NCBI GenBank assembly: GCA_016932095.1 | Contig: JAFGDN010000072.1 | Span: 1-64,000 of the forward strand | Length of the DNA: 64,000 nt | Direction: 5' to 3' | From: Sedimentisphaerales bacterium | GTDB lineage: Bacteria > Planctomycetota > Phycisphaerae > Sedimentisphaerales > Anaerobacaceae | In this document: piece after piece, positions 18,620 to 26,756 of the stretch | Numbering within the stretch: position 1 is the first letter of the stretch | How the letters are laid out: each line of letters starts with the position of its first letter | Position numbers and translations under genes: made by a program | Notes under the pieces: generated by a model | Seen by the model: only the letters and a program-made list of their open reading frames with translations | Databases searched by the model: none | What the model was told of the DNA's origin: nothing

Positions 18620-20407
18620 ATGGGCCGGATAGTCGTTCTTGACCAGAATATGGTGAATATGATAGCCGCCGGAGAGGTAATCGAACGGCCCGCCAGCGTG
18701 GTCAAAGAGCTTGTCGAGAACGGTATCGACGCAGGGGCGACAAAAATCACCATAGCCGTCGAAGACGGCGGCAGGAAACTTATATCGGTAACGGACAACG
18801 GCTGTGGTATGGACGCCGAAGATTTGGTTAGCGCGTTCGAGCCGCATACGACGAGTAAAATACATACAAGCGACGACCTGCGGGCGATATCGACGCTGGG
18901 CTTTCGCGGCGAAGCCCTGGCAAGTATTGCCTCGGTTGCCCAGATTAAGGCGGTAAGCAGGATGAAGGAGCAGCTCGCGGGCAACTGTTTCGAAATTGAC
19001 TGCGGCGACAAGAGCGAGGTTATGCCGTGCAGCGCGGACGCCGGCACGACCATACAAGTCCGGGACCTGTTTTATAAGCTGCCCGCGAGACGAAAATTCC
19101 TTAAAACCGCCAATACCGAGTTTACGCACATAGTAGAGCAGTTCATCAGAATTGCACTGGCCAGGACCGATATCGAGCTTTCATTAACACACAACGGCAG
19201 AGAGGTATTCCGACTCTCTGCCGAGCAGGGTATCCGCTCAAGAATCGCTGAATTGTTCAGTCCAGAGGTTGCCGATAACCTTCTCGAGACGCAAAGCGAC
19301 GAAAAGGGGCTTAATATCGTCGCATATCTGGGCAGGCCCGTCATAGCCGCAACGAGCAACCGGCTTCAGTATATCTTTATCAATGGCCGGTTCATCCGCG
19401 ACAAATTCATCTCTCACGCAATCAAGGAGGCATACCGGGGCAGTATCGACCCGAGCCGGTTTCCCGCGGCATTTTTATTTATTCGTATGCCTTACGAGGA
19501 TTACGACGTCAACGTCCACCCGACCAAAATCGAGGTGCGATTCTTCAACGCCAACCTCGTTCACTCACAGATTCTTGCCTGTATGCGTGAAAAACTGCTC
19601 GCTACCGACCTTGATACGCCGGCTAAAGCGCCGCGGACGGAAGACAGAGGACAGATGACGGAGTACAGAGGACGGCAACCGTCGGGTCGCGACAGCCGAA
19701 TCACGGAAGCGATGGAGGATTTTTTCAGGAGGCACAGGCCTACAAGCCAGAGGCGCCTCGACTTCGCCGATGCCCGATTCTCGATGCCCGATTCTCGATG
19801 CCCGATGCCTGTTCGAGTAACGAATGACGAGCATCGAGAATCGAATTTCATCCAGATTCACGACAGCTTCATTATCGCAGAAGATGACGAGGGATTCGTA
19901 ATCGTCGACCAGCACGCCCTGCACGAGCGGATTATGTATGAAAATCTGAAGAAGCGGGTAACAAACAAGCATCTGGAATCGCAAAAACTATTAGTGCCGG
20001 AAAGCTTTCAACTGACCAAAAGCCAATCGGATACCCTCGAAAACAATTCGCAGCTTATTGAGAAACTCGGAATCGAGGTTGTTCCTTTCGGGCCCAGGAC
20101 AATCGCCATACAGAGTTTTCCCGTTCTGCTGGCCGGCGCTCAGCCAACAGAATTTCTACGGGACGTGATTGACCTGATTGCCGAAAAAGGCGAAACGTTA
20201 GACGGCGACACCCTGCTGGATGAGGTTTTGCATATGGCCGCCTGCAAAGCGGCGATTAAAGCGGGAATGAAACTTACCGATGATGAAATAGGACAGCTTC
20301 TGGCAGACAAGGAAATCGTCGAGCACTCAAGCCGTTGCCCGCACGGAAGACCGTCGACAATAAAATTTACAATAGCAGAACTGGAAAAACAGTTTAAGCG
20401 GACCTGA
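18620..20407 (+). CDS. mutL: DNA mismatch repair protein MutL (endonuclease type)
   Basis: 595 residues. The N-terminal GHKL ATPase shows IAAGEVIERPASVVKELVEN, DNGCGM and GFRGEALASI. The C-terminal domain carries the metal-dependent nicking motif DQHALHERIMYE (D430 onward), fitting DQHA-x2-E-x4-E, and CPHGRPS (C573 onward). So this MutL should cut DNA itself, as in bacteria without MutH. The linker at residues ~339-409 is built largely from two kinds of simple repeat and is not conserved family sequence. GGGAG precedes the ATG, next to a 12-base palindrome CTTACCGGTAAG (18599-18610). The next gene starts one base after the stop. Confidence 0.97.
   Translation: MGRIVVLDQNMVNMIAAGEVIERPASVVKELVENGIDAGATKITIAVEDGGRKLISVTDNGCGMDAEDLVSAFEPHTTSKIHTSDDLRAISTLGFRGEALASIASVAQIKAVSRMKEQLAGNCFEIDCGDKSEVMPCSADAGTTIQVRDLFYKLPARRKFLKTANTEFTHIVEQFIRIALARTDIELSLTHNGREVFRLSAEQGIRSRIAELFSPEVADNLLETQSDEKGLNIVAYLGRPVIAATSNRLQYIFINGRFIRDKFISHAIKEAYRGSIDPSRFPAAFLFIRMPYEDYDVNVHPTKIEVRFFNANLVHSQILACMREKLLATDLDTPAKAPRTEDRGQMTEYRGRQPSGRDSRITEAMEDFFRRHRPTSQRRLDFADARFSMPDSRCPMPVRVTNDEHRESNFIQIHDSFIIAEDDEGFVIVDQHALHERIMYENLKKRVTNKHLESQKLLVPESFQLTKSQSDTLENNSQLIEKLGIEVVPFGPRTIAIQSFPVLLAGAQPTEFLRDVIDLIAEKGETLDGDTLLDEVLHMAACKAAIKAGMKLTDDEIGQLLADKEIVEHSSRCPHGRPSTIKFTIAELEKQFKRT
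19635..19675 (+). repeat. GACAGAGGACAGATGACGG-type repeat in the mutL linker
   Basis: GGACGGAAGACAGAGGACAG opens the repeat and related units continue to 19675. It is in frame and encodes a TEDRGQMTEYRGR peptide between the ATPase and endonuclease domains. Confidence 0.75.
19769..19843. repeat. GATGCCCGATTCTC tandem repeat with inverted partner in the mutL linker
   Basis: The unit GATGCCCGATTCTC occurs twice, plus a partial copy, at 19769-19809. GCATCGAGAATCG at 19831-19843 is the exact reverse complement of part of the unit, so the element can fold back on itself. It is translated in frame as DARFSMPDSRCPMPV. Confidence 0.8.
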
Positions 20408-20408
20408 T

Positions 20409-21320
20409 ATGAACCGCAGATTATTGGCCATATTGGTTATCATCTCTGTTTTTGCTGTTATGCTTGTCTTCGTAAATGAGGACGGAAGACAGAAGACAGA
20501 GGACAGCAGTCCTCCGTCCTCAATTGTATCTCTTTCGCCAAATTTGACGGAGATTATCTTTGCGCTTGGGCTGGGCGAAAAGGTCGTCGCGGTATCAAGC
20601 GACTGTGACTGGCCGGCCGAGGCAAAAATTAAGCCGAAGATTGGGTCGTTCTGGCAGCCGAATACAGAGGCCATAATCGCTGTCAAACCAGACCTGGTCG
20701 TTTGCGAGACCTTTCCGCAACAACAGGAAACAGCCCAAACCCTCAAAAGAACGGGATTAAACGTCCTTTCGTTGCGGGTTGAATCGCTCGATGAGCTTTT
20801 GGCAGCAATACAGTCAATAGGTCGGACGGCGGGCTGCGCCGAAAAGGCCGGACAACTGACCGCGGATATTAACGACCAGCTCAATCAAATTCGGGCGAAG
20901 ACCTTTTCTGCCCCTAAGCTCAAAATCCTGTGGGTTGTGCAAATCGAACCCGTACGAGTAGCGGGTGTTAACACCTTCATAAACGAAATCATCGAACTGG
21001 CAGGCGGCCAGAACGCCATAGCGCCGACAGGCGACCAGTATCCTTCAATATCAACGGAGGAAATCATCGGTTGCGCCGCGGACGTGATAGTTCAATCCGC
21101 GATGGGAAAACAGGACATCCTAAAACAGCAGGCAGACGCAAAGCAATTCTGGAGCAGATTCTCAAATCTGCCTGCGGTAAAGAATAAAAGAATTTATGTT
21201 ATCGACCCCGATACGGTGCTTCGTCTTGGCCCTCGCGTTGTCGATGGGGCGTATAAGATGGCGGTATTCCTCCATCCGGAATTATTTACCTGGGAACAAG
21301 AGGCAAAAACGGAAAAATGA
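20409..21320 (+). CDS. Periplasmic/lipid-free substrate-binding protein of a BtuF/FecB-type ABC importer
   Basis: 303 residues. A membrane helix or signal segment (residues ~5-23) is followed by the helical-backbone binding fold: SIVSLSPNLTEIIFALGLGE, the CDWP loop, KPDLVVCETF and the C-terminal lobe with EIIELAGGQNA. Such proteins bind vitamin B12 or ferric siderophores/haem; SPNLTE...CDWP is most like BtuF, so cobalamin is the best guess. Residues ~24-38 are encoded by a repeat with 9-bp inverted ends, placed exactly between signal segment and mature domain. It starts one base after mutL and overlaps the permease gene by four bases. I saw no cobalamin riboswitch ahead of it. Confidence 0.85.
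   Translation: MNRRLLAILVIISVFAVMLVFVNEDGRQKTEDSSPPSSIVSLSPNLTEIIFALGLGEKVVAVSSDCDWPAEAKIKPKIGSFWQPNTEAIIAVKPDLVVCETFPQQQETAQTLKRTGLNVLSLRVESLDELLAAIQSIGRTAGCAEKAGQLTADINDQLNQIRAKTFSAPKLKILWVVQIEPVRVAGVNTFINEIIELAGGQNAIAPTGDQYPSISTEEIIGCAADVIVQSAMGKQDILKQQADAKQFWSRFSNLPAVKNKRIYVIDPDTVLRLGPRVVDGAYKMAVFLHPELFTWEQEAKTEK
20478..20521. repeat. GACAGAAGACAGAGG-type repeat with 9-bp inverted ends in the BtuF-like gene
   Basis: GAGGACGGA (20478-20486) and TCCGTCCTC (20513-20521) are exact reverse complements, with AGACAGAAGACAGAGGACAG in between. It is in frame and encodes the linker after the signal segment (EDGRQKTEDSSPPSS). Confidence 0.8.
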
Positions 21321-22369
21321 ATGACCTGCTGACGCCAAAGCGTTTAATAATTCGGCTGCTGCTGTGTCTGGCGCTGCTTTTCGTTGTAATGTTCGTATGC
21401 TCACTCATCGGGACGCAGAAAGTTTCACTAAGGGCTGTCCTCAGCGGCCCGGGCAGCGAGCCGGGGCAGAACACCGATTATGATATTTTCGTCCGTGTCC
21501 GTATCCCGCGAATCATCCTCGCGGCTCTCGTCGGGGCGGCGCTGGCCGCAAGCGGCGTCGCTCTTCAGGCGATTTTACGCAATCCACTGGCTGAGCCGTA
21601 TATACTCGGCATATCAAGCGGCGCGGCGCTGGGCGTGATAACCTGCGTTATGCTCGGTGCAGGCATAACAACCAGCGTAAAGCTTGGGGTTTTCGAGGCA
21701 AACGTCTCTGTTTCAGTTTTCGCGTTTTTATTTGCGCTGGGAACCGTCTGGCTGGTCTGGCTGATTGGGCATTTGGCGGGCGGCTCGGGCATAACCAGTT
21801 TACTCCTGGCGGGCGTCGTCGTAAACGCCTTTTTCTCGGCTTTGATAATGCTATTAACGTCGCTTCTCGACAGCGAAAAGCTTCGCTCCACGATATTCTG
21901 GCTTATGGGCAATATCACGGAAAAGGATTTCTCGACGCTTATGGTCAGTGCGATTTTTATTGTAGCGGGAATTTTGGGATTATTCACCATTAGCCAAAAA
22001 CTGAACGTCCTGACGTTTGGCGTCCACGAAGCGCAGTCCTTAGGGGTCAATCCGCGGGCGATTACTTTTGCCGCATTTGTAATGGCCTCGTTTATTACTG
22101 CCGTGGCGGTGGGTTTAAGCGGGCTGGTTGGTTTTGTCGGCCTGATTATCCCGCATTGCGTTCGCCTGGTTCTCGGGCCAGACCATCGGCAGTTACTGCC
22201 CGCAAGCGCGATTGTCGGTGCGGCTTTTGTGGTTTTCTGCGACACTATCGCCCGCGTGATAATGGCGCCTGAGCAATTTCCCGTCGGGGTGATAACCGCC
22301 ATTATAGGCGGGCCGGTGTTTTTGTTCCTGCTGGCGAGATATAGTAAAAAAATCGGGTATCAAAGATGA
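21317..22369 (+). CDS. FecCD/BtuC-family ABC transporter permease
   Basis: 350 residues with about nine or ten membrane helices in the inner membrane. Family marks are RIPRIILAALVGAALAASG, LRNPLAEPYILGISSGAALG, and the cytoplasmic coupling segment GLSGLVGFVGLIIPHCVRL. It forms the channel for B12 or ferric-chelate import with its partner ATPase. It overlaps the binding-protein gene by four bases upstream (ATGA) and the ATPase gene by four bases downstream, a compact three-gene importer cassette. Substrate cannot be fixed from the sequence alone. Confidence 0.93.
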   Translation: MNDLLTPKRLIIRLLLCLALLFVVMFVCSLIGTQKVSLRAVLSGPGSEPGQNTDYDIFVRVRIPRIILAALVGAALAASGVALQAILRNPLAEPYILGISSGAALGVITCVMLGAGITTSVKLGVFEANVSVSVFAFLFALGTVWLVWLIGHLAGGSGITSLLLAGVVVNAFFSALIMLLTSLLDSEKLRSTIFWLMGNITEKDFSTLMVSAIFIVAGILGLFTISQKLNVLTFGVHEAQSLGVNPRAITFAAFVMASFITAVAVGLSGLVGFVGLIIPHCVRLVLGPDHRQLLPASAIVGAAFVVFCDTIARVIMAPEQFPVGVITAIIGGPVFLFLLARYSKKIGYQR

Positions 22370-23160
22370 GCATTGAGGTTAAAAATCTTTGTTTCGCTTA
22401 TAAAACGCAGGCCGATATACTGAAAAATATCAGCTTCCGACTTAAACCGGGTTTTTTTCTTTCGATAGCAGGCCCAAACGGCGCCGGCAAAACGACGCTG
22501 CTTAATCTGCTTTCAGGATTGCTAAAGCCGACAGCCGGGACAATAACTATCGACGGCTCCGATTTGCGAACATATTCAGTAAAAGAACTGGCAAAGAGAA
22601 TCGCGGTTGTGCGTCAGGAGTTTATTCCCGTCTTTGAATTTTCGGCGCTGCAGGTCGTCTCAATGGCCAGAACCCCGTATGTAGGCGTCTTTGCCTTTGA
22701 AAGCGTTGCCGACCAAAGAGCAATAACCGAGGCCCTCGAAATGACCGATACCGCCCGGTTCGCCGGTCGCACGCTAAATCAACTCAGCGGCGGCGAGCGT
22801 CAGCGTGTTTTTATCGCCCGGGCGCTGGCACAGCAGACGCCTATACTGCTTCTCGATGAGCCGACGAGCTTCCTCGATATGAAACACCAGGTAGGTATTT
22901 ACGACCTGCTCAAAAAATTACAACTGGAAAAGCAAAAGACAATCGTGGCCGTAACGCACGACATTAACCTCGCCGCGCAATATAGCGATACGATGCTGTT
23001 ACTTGCAGCCAGCGGCGGTTATAACTTTGGCCGTACACAGGAAATACTTTCAGCCGAGCGAATCGAAAAATTATTCGACGTAAAAACTTTCGCGGTCCAA
23101 ATGGGACCAAAACGGTTTTTCTTCCCTATTGGGAAATACGCCCGGGATAATCTTTCCTGA
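22366..23160 (+). CDS. ABC transporter ATPase, BtuD/FecE type
   Basis: 264 residues. Walker A is GPNGAGKTT (36-44), the signature LSGGERQRVFIARALAQ and Walker B LLLDEPTSFLD follow in order, with switch His in VTHDINLA. It powers the permease encoded just upstream. The FecE/BtuD/HmuV subgroup shares the LKPTAGTITIDG and QEFIPVFEFSALQVV region. Gene overlap with the permease (ATGA) indicates coupled translation. The cluster ends here; the next gene is convergent, 26 bases away. Confidence 0.93.
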   Translation: MSIEVKNLCFAYKTQADILKNISFRLKPGFFLSIAGPNGAGKTTLLNLLSGLLKPTAGTITIDGSDLRTYSVKELAKRIAVVRQEFIPVFEFSALQVVSMARTPYVGVFAFESVADQRAITEALEMTDTARFAGRTLNQLSGGERQRVFIARALAQQTPILLLDEPTSFLDMKHQVGIYDLLKKLQLEKQKTIVAVTHDINLAAQYSDTMLLLAASGGYNFGRTQEILSAERIEKLFDVKTFAVQMGPKRFFFPIGKYARDNLS

Positions 23161-23185
23161 CTACCTGCCTGCCCGGCTCCGGGGT

Positions 23186-23899
23186 TTATGTAAATTCCTT
23201 TCTTATGTTCTCCAGTTTCCCGAAGCATATCAGCTCGTCGCCTTTGTGTATCTTTCTGCCGGCCTCAGGATTGGCTATCGTCTCGTTTTTACGCACTATC
23301 GCCAGGACGTTAATATCTTCCTTTCGGAGTCCCGACTCCGACAGTAATTTTTCTAAAATCCTGTGGTTTTCGGGGACCCGCACCGTGGCGACTCCATAGC
23401 CGCCCGTGGCTACTGAAAGCTCCTCGATAGATATCGGCTTGAGCTTATGTCTCCTGATAACCCGTTGTCGCAGGATGTCCGTCAGTTTCCTGGCGATAAT
23501 GGTATTGGTGAAAAACTTATAGATGAGATAAACGCCGGCGATGATGATTAACAGGTTTATCAACTGCACAATGTAAGGAGGTAAATCAATCGGCAGGATG
23601 GGTTTTGACAGACCTTCCTCGATTACCTCCTGAGCCCTGAGCGTGTTTGCGAGAGTCGCTATCATTGTTACAAGGCCCGCGTGCCCGAGGACCATAAGGG
23701 TCGAGGCGATACGCCGTCTTTGAGGATTGCTAGTAATATGCTCGGCTTCCCGGGTTGTGAATCCGGTCGAGGTAAAACAGGACAACGCCTGAAACTTCGC
23801 CATCGACCACTCAAGACCGGTCAACTGAAACGCAATAGCCCCGATTCGCACGATGATAAAAGACACGAAAAGCACTACCAAAAACAACGCCAAGTTCAT
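23186..23899 (-). CDS. Small membrane protein with TrkA_C (RCK-C) domain
   Basis: 237 residues. Three membrane segments (~1-23, ~66-88, ~105-128) are followed by a cytoplasmic TrkA_C domain (~150-237: YGVATVRVPENHRILEKLL, DINVLAIVRKNETIANPEA, GDELICFGKLENI). TrkA_C modules bind small ligands such as c-di-AMP and gate cation transporters. Between the first two helices lies ALSCFTSTGFTTREAE, which recalls the STTGF selectivity loop of TrkH/KtrB, so it may be a reduced K+ channel subunit; that is inference. It is on the same strand as lepB, 57 bases downstream of it, separated by a short palindrome. Confidence 0.72.
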   Translation of the reverse strand: MNLALFLVVLFVSFIIVRIGAIAFQLTGLEWSMAKFQALSCFTSTGFTTREAEHITSNPQRRRIASTLMVLGHAGLVTMIATLANTLRAQEVIEEGLSKPILPIDLPPYIVQLINLLIIIAGVYLIYKFFTNTIIARKLTDILRQRVIRRHKLKPISIEELSVATGGYGVATVRVPENHRILEKLLSESGLRKEDINVLAIVRKNETIANPEAGRKIHKGDELICFGKLENIRKEFT

Positions 23900-23933
23900 A
23901 TTCGCCCCCTTATTTCAAGTTTGTGCCGGTCAG

Positions 23934-23949
23934 TCCCGATTTATCGGGA
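23934..23949. repeat. TCCCGATTTATCGGGA palindrome
   Basis: A 7-bp perfect stem with a two-base loop in the 57-base gap between lepB and the TrkA_C gene. No T-run follows on either strand, so it is more like a small dispersed palindrome than an intrinsic terminator. Confidence 0.6.
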
Positions 23950-23956
23950 AGCCGTT

Positions 23957-25480
23957 TCAGTCAGCGTAATCCGAGCCGCCGTAAATGAAACGAAGCTGGC
24001 CGACGTTGGGAATCACCGCCAGCGGGAACCGGTTAAAAGGCCTGAATCCCGCCGGCCAATAAACGAGCAGCGCCTTGCCGACAAGGTACTCCCGCGGAAC
24101 AATGCCTTCCGGATAGGTCTTCCCGTCGTTGCCCATGCCGGGTTTTCTCCACCACCTGCTGTCTTCGCTTCTGGGGCTGTTGTCGCCTAACATAAAGAAC
24201 TGGTCGGTATCGAGCTTGAGGGATTTACCTTCACTGGCCCTGCCAGGGTCGTTGGTGTTAGGATTATGGGCGGTATAGTGAATATCCCGAAATATCGCCA
24301 GGTGCGAAATCGCGATTTTGCCCGAGCCGAAAATCTTAGCTTCCGGTTCAATATCGGTTTTTCTGACGCCGGCGTCATTTGGTTCAAGACCCAGGTCGTA
24401 AATCAGGGGTTTCTCTTCCCCGAACTCCAGCACCAATTTGTGGTCAACGTTCGCAAAGCGAAACCGGATTGGCTTGTCAGTTGTGGTTTTTGTGATGGTT
24501 CTTGTTGTCAGTGCCGGCTCATTTGCGTTTCCGACACGCTTGATGCTCATCTGGCCGTTAAAATCCACCCGACCCTCGTATGATATTCCATATTTACTCA
24601 GTGTTACACCCACTTCGCCCTCCGGCTGGTTCGCATCGACCCAGAAACGAACCATAAGGTCGCTGCAATAAGGCATAAACCGGTAATCGTGTATCTCATC
24701 GTATGCGTAAGTCGCCCTGAAATCGTTGCCTGCGGTTGTATCGTATTCCATTGAATTTCTCTCTTCAGGGGGGCAGTCCAGGCGGAAAATTGTCGGACTT
24801 TGCTCGTCTATAGACCAGCTGGAGTCCTTTTTGTTCCAGGGGTGCCGCCAGGGATGGCCGTTGAACATCAATTCCTCCGGCCTTGCCGGCTGGTAATCGT
24901 TGTCATACACAGGCCTCCATAATTCTTTCTGGACTTTGGCCGGTTTTCTGCTGATTTTGCCGTTAATGTAAACGTCTCCGTCGATTATCTCGACCGTTTC
25001 GCCCGGTCTGCCGACCAGCCGCTTTATATAGTTTTCCGTCGGGTCCAGCGGGTTCTTGAACACAATCACGTCCCATTGCTTGGGCTCTTCAAACTGGTAA
25101 ATGCACTTCAAAACAAGTATTCTGTCGCCGTTGGAGAGAGGGCTTTCATCAATCGACTGTAAATAGCCGCAGCTCGGGCAGCGTGAATACTCCCGTTGCG
25201 TAAATCCACTGCGTCTGTGTGTTTTTGACGGCTGAAAGGCGCTTTGCCCATAGTTGTATTTATATCCACATTCGGTGCATCGCAGGCGGTAGTGGGCGCC
25301 AAGCAGCGTGTCGGCCATACTGCCGGTCGGGATACGAAACGCCTCCATTACAAACGCCCGAAACACAAACGCCAGCGCCAACGCCGTTATTATCCATTCG
25401 AAGGTATTGGCAATTTCGGTGAATCGATCCGTTACCTTGTCTGCTGTAATCCTCGTCTTTGCTTCGTCGCTTTTTGCCAT
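23957..25480 (-). CDS. lepB: Signal peptidase I with zinc ribbon and large insertion
   Basis: 507 residues from the ATG at 25480 (AGGAA about 11 bases ahead); usual bacterial SPase I is 180-325. One N-terminal membrane helix (~28-48) anchors it; it removes signal peptides from exported proteins. The catalytic dyad is S54 in PTGSMADT and K153 in ENYIKRLVGRPGE; box E is GDNSPRSEDSRWW near the end. Between boxes B and C sits a zinc ribbon (C68-x2-C71, C101-x2-C104). Between D and E, ~200 extra residues (~190-430) look like a beta-sandwich with LVLEFGEEKP-type strands. These inserts would lie in the periplasmic non-catalytic part. It may be co-transcribed with the sigma gene upstream and the TrkA_C gene downstream. 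Confidence 0.92.
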   Translation of the reverse strand: MAKSDEAKTRITADKVTDRFTEIANTFEWIITALALAFVFRAFVMEAFRIPTGSMADTLLGAHYRLRCTECGYKYNYGQSAFQPSKTHRRSGFTQREYSRCPSCGYLQSIDESPLSNGDRILVLKCIYQFEEPKQWDVIVFKNPLDPTENYIKRLVGRPGETVEIIDGDVYINGKISRKPAKVQKELWRPVYDNDYQPARPEELMFNGHPWRHPWNKKDSSWSIDEQSPTIFRLDCPPEERNSMEYDTTAGNDFRATYAYDEIHDYRFMPYCSDLMVRFWVDANQPEGEVGVTLSKYGISYEGRVDFNGQMSIKRVGNANEPALTTRTITKTTTDKPIRFRFANVDHKLVLEFGEEKPLIYDLGLEPNDAGVRKTDIEPEAKIFGSGKIAISHLAIFRDIHYTAHNPNTNDPGRASEGKSLKLDTDQFFMLGDNSPRSEDSRWWRKPGMGNDGKTYPEGIVPREYLVGKALLVYWPAGFRPFNRFPLAVIPNVGQLRFIYGGSDYAD

Positions 25481-25657
25481 AAGTTTATCGTTCCTAAATA
25501 ACGCTTGAATTTGATACGGCCATGACAAGTCATTATGACGACAATTCGTCTGACGGTCAACAAGCTTGGGAGGAAAAAAGAAGCCGGGTATATTTTTGCG
25601 TCAAAGACCAAAAGTCCTTTTAAGTGTGATTTTTTTGTGTCCTGGATATTGCGGAAA

Positions 25658-26560
25658 CTACGCCGAGAATTCGCGTTTTCGGCTGTTGACCTGGGCCTTG
25701 AGGCGTGCAAGTATTGATGAGTGCATTTGCGAGACCCGTGACTCGGACAAATCGAGAGTCGCCCCGATTTCCTTCATCGTCATCTCTTCATAATAATACA
25801 AAACCACAATCAGCCGTTCCGCACGGGTCAGGCCTTTTGTCAGCAAATCCTTCAGGTCTCGCTTTTGCGCCTCGATGGTGGGGTCTTCGCTCTTTTTATC
25901 CCTTATTATATCTATCTCGCGGACGTCTTTTTCCCCTTCTTCATCGCCGTACTGGCTGTTGAGCGACACCATTCCGACGGCGTCGGCGTCCTGCTGCAGG
26001 CGGGCAAACTCCTCGATATCCATATCCAGCTCCTCGGCCAGCTCTTCCTTGCTGGGTCTTCGTCCGAGGTATGCTTCAAGAGATTGCTTGGCGCGTGAAA
26101 GCTGGTGCGCCCTGGCCCTGACTAATCGCGGCACCCAGTCCATGCTGCGAAGCTCATCCAGGATCGAGCCGCGTATGCGGGGTGAGCAATACGTCTCGAA
26201 TTTAACGCCCCTGGAGGGGTCATAGGCGTCGATGGCGTCCATCAGTCCAAAGTTGCCCGCACTGACAAGGTCGTCGAGCTCGACCTTTTCAGGCAGCTTG
26301 CTGTGCAACCGTTCCGCTGTGTATCGAACGAGGTAACGGTAGTGCTCCATTAGCGAGTTGCGGTGCTGTTCTTCTCTGGTTTTATGGAAATGCTGCCATA
26401 CCTTGTCGATGTCGATTTTCCCGTGATGGGCCGGCTCGAGCCGCTGGTTGGTTTTTACGGATTTACCCGCCGTAAGCGCTGAGGACTTGCCGGTTTGTGT
26501 CGAGTTTTGGCGAACCACCGCCGTGGATTTCTTCCTCGTATGTTGGCCGGGATTAGACAT
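25658..26560 (-). CDS. FliA/WhiG-type RNA polymerase sigma factor
   Basis: 300 residues from the ATG at 26560; an in-frame TTG at 26569 is the alternative. After a ~50-residue basic linker, region 2 (EHYRYLVRYTAERLHSKL, DLVSAGNFGLMDAIDAYD, GVKFETYCSPRIRGSILDEL), region 3 (RRPSKEELAEELDM) and region 4 (LTRAERLIVVLYYYEEMT, EIGATLDLSESRVSQMHS) follow. The RIRGSILDELRS stretch is characteristic of the flagellar/motility sigma-28 group. It would direct polymerase to a special promoter class. A FlgB-like gene lies upstream on the same strand, which supports a flagellar link; no other flagellar gene is visible. Confidence 0.93.
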   Translation of the reverse strand: MSNPGQHTRKKSTAVVRQNSTQTGKSSALTAGKSVKTNQRLEPAHHGKIDIDKVWQHFHKTREEQHRNSLMEHYRYLVRYTAERLHSKLPEKVELDDLVSAGNFGLMDAIDAYDPSRGVKFETYCSPRIRGSILDELRSMDWVPRLVRARAHQLSRAKQSLEAYLGRRPSKEELAEELDMDIEEFARLQQDADAVGMVSLNSQYGDEEGEKDVREIDIIRDKKSEDPTIEAQKRDLKDLLTKGLTRAERLIVVLYYYEEMTMKEIGATLDLSESRVSQMHSSILARLKAQVNSRKREFSA

Positions 26561-26660
26561 ATTTTTCAAAGTTCCCTCTTTTTCCTTATTTCAATCCTTT
26601 GCTGAGTCCCAAAATCATTCGTTTTGCCAAACGCTTTCGACAATATCTTGTTGTCTGGAC

Positions 26661-26687
26661 ATAAGAGGACGTATTCGAATCTCTTAT
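26661..26687. promoter_or_regulatory. 7-bp inverted repeat upstream of the sigma factor gene
   Basis: ATAAGAG (26661-26667) and CTCTTAT (26681-26687) flank 13 bases in the 196-base gap between the FlgB-like gene and the sigma gene. It could be an operator or a leader hairpin; no consensus was recognised. Confidence 0.3.
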
Positions 26688-26756
26688 CGGCCATTCCAAC
26701 GACGACTTTAGTAAAACCTGACTATAAATTGCCCATCTTATCATAGTGTGGCTCCG

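Noticed and set aside
21565-22302. 245-residue minus-strand frame
   Set aside because: Shadow of the BtuC-like permease; low-complexity Thr/Ala/Ile composition.
23159-23175. 17-base exact match GACTACCTGCCTGCCCG with 29427-29443
   Set aside because: One match of this length is near what chance allows in 64 kb of biased sequence; no flanking similarity.
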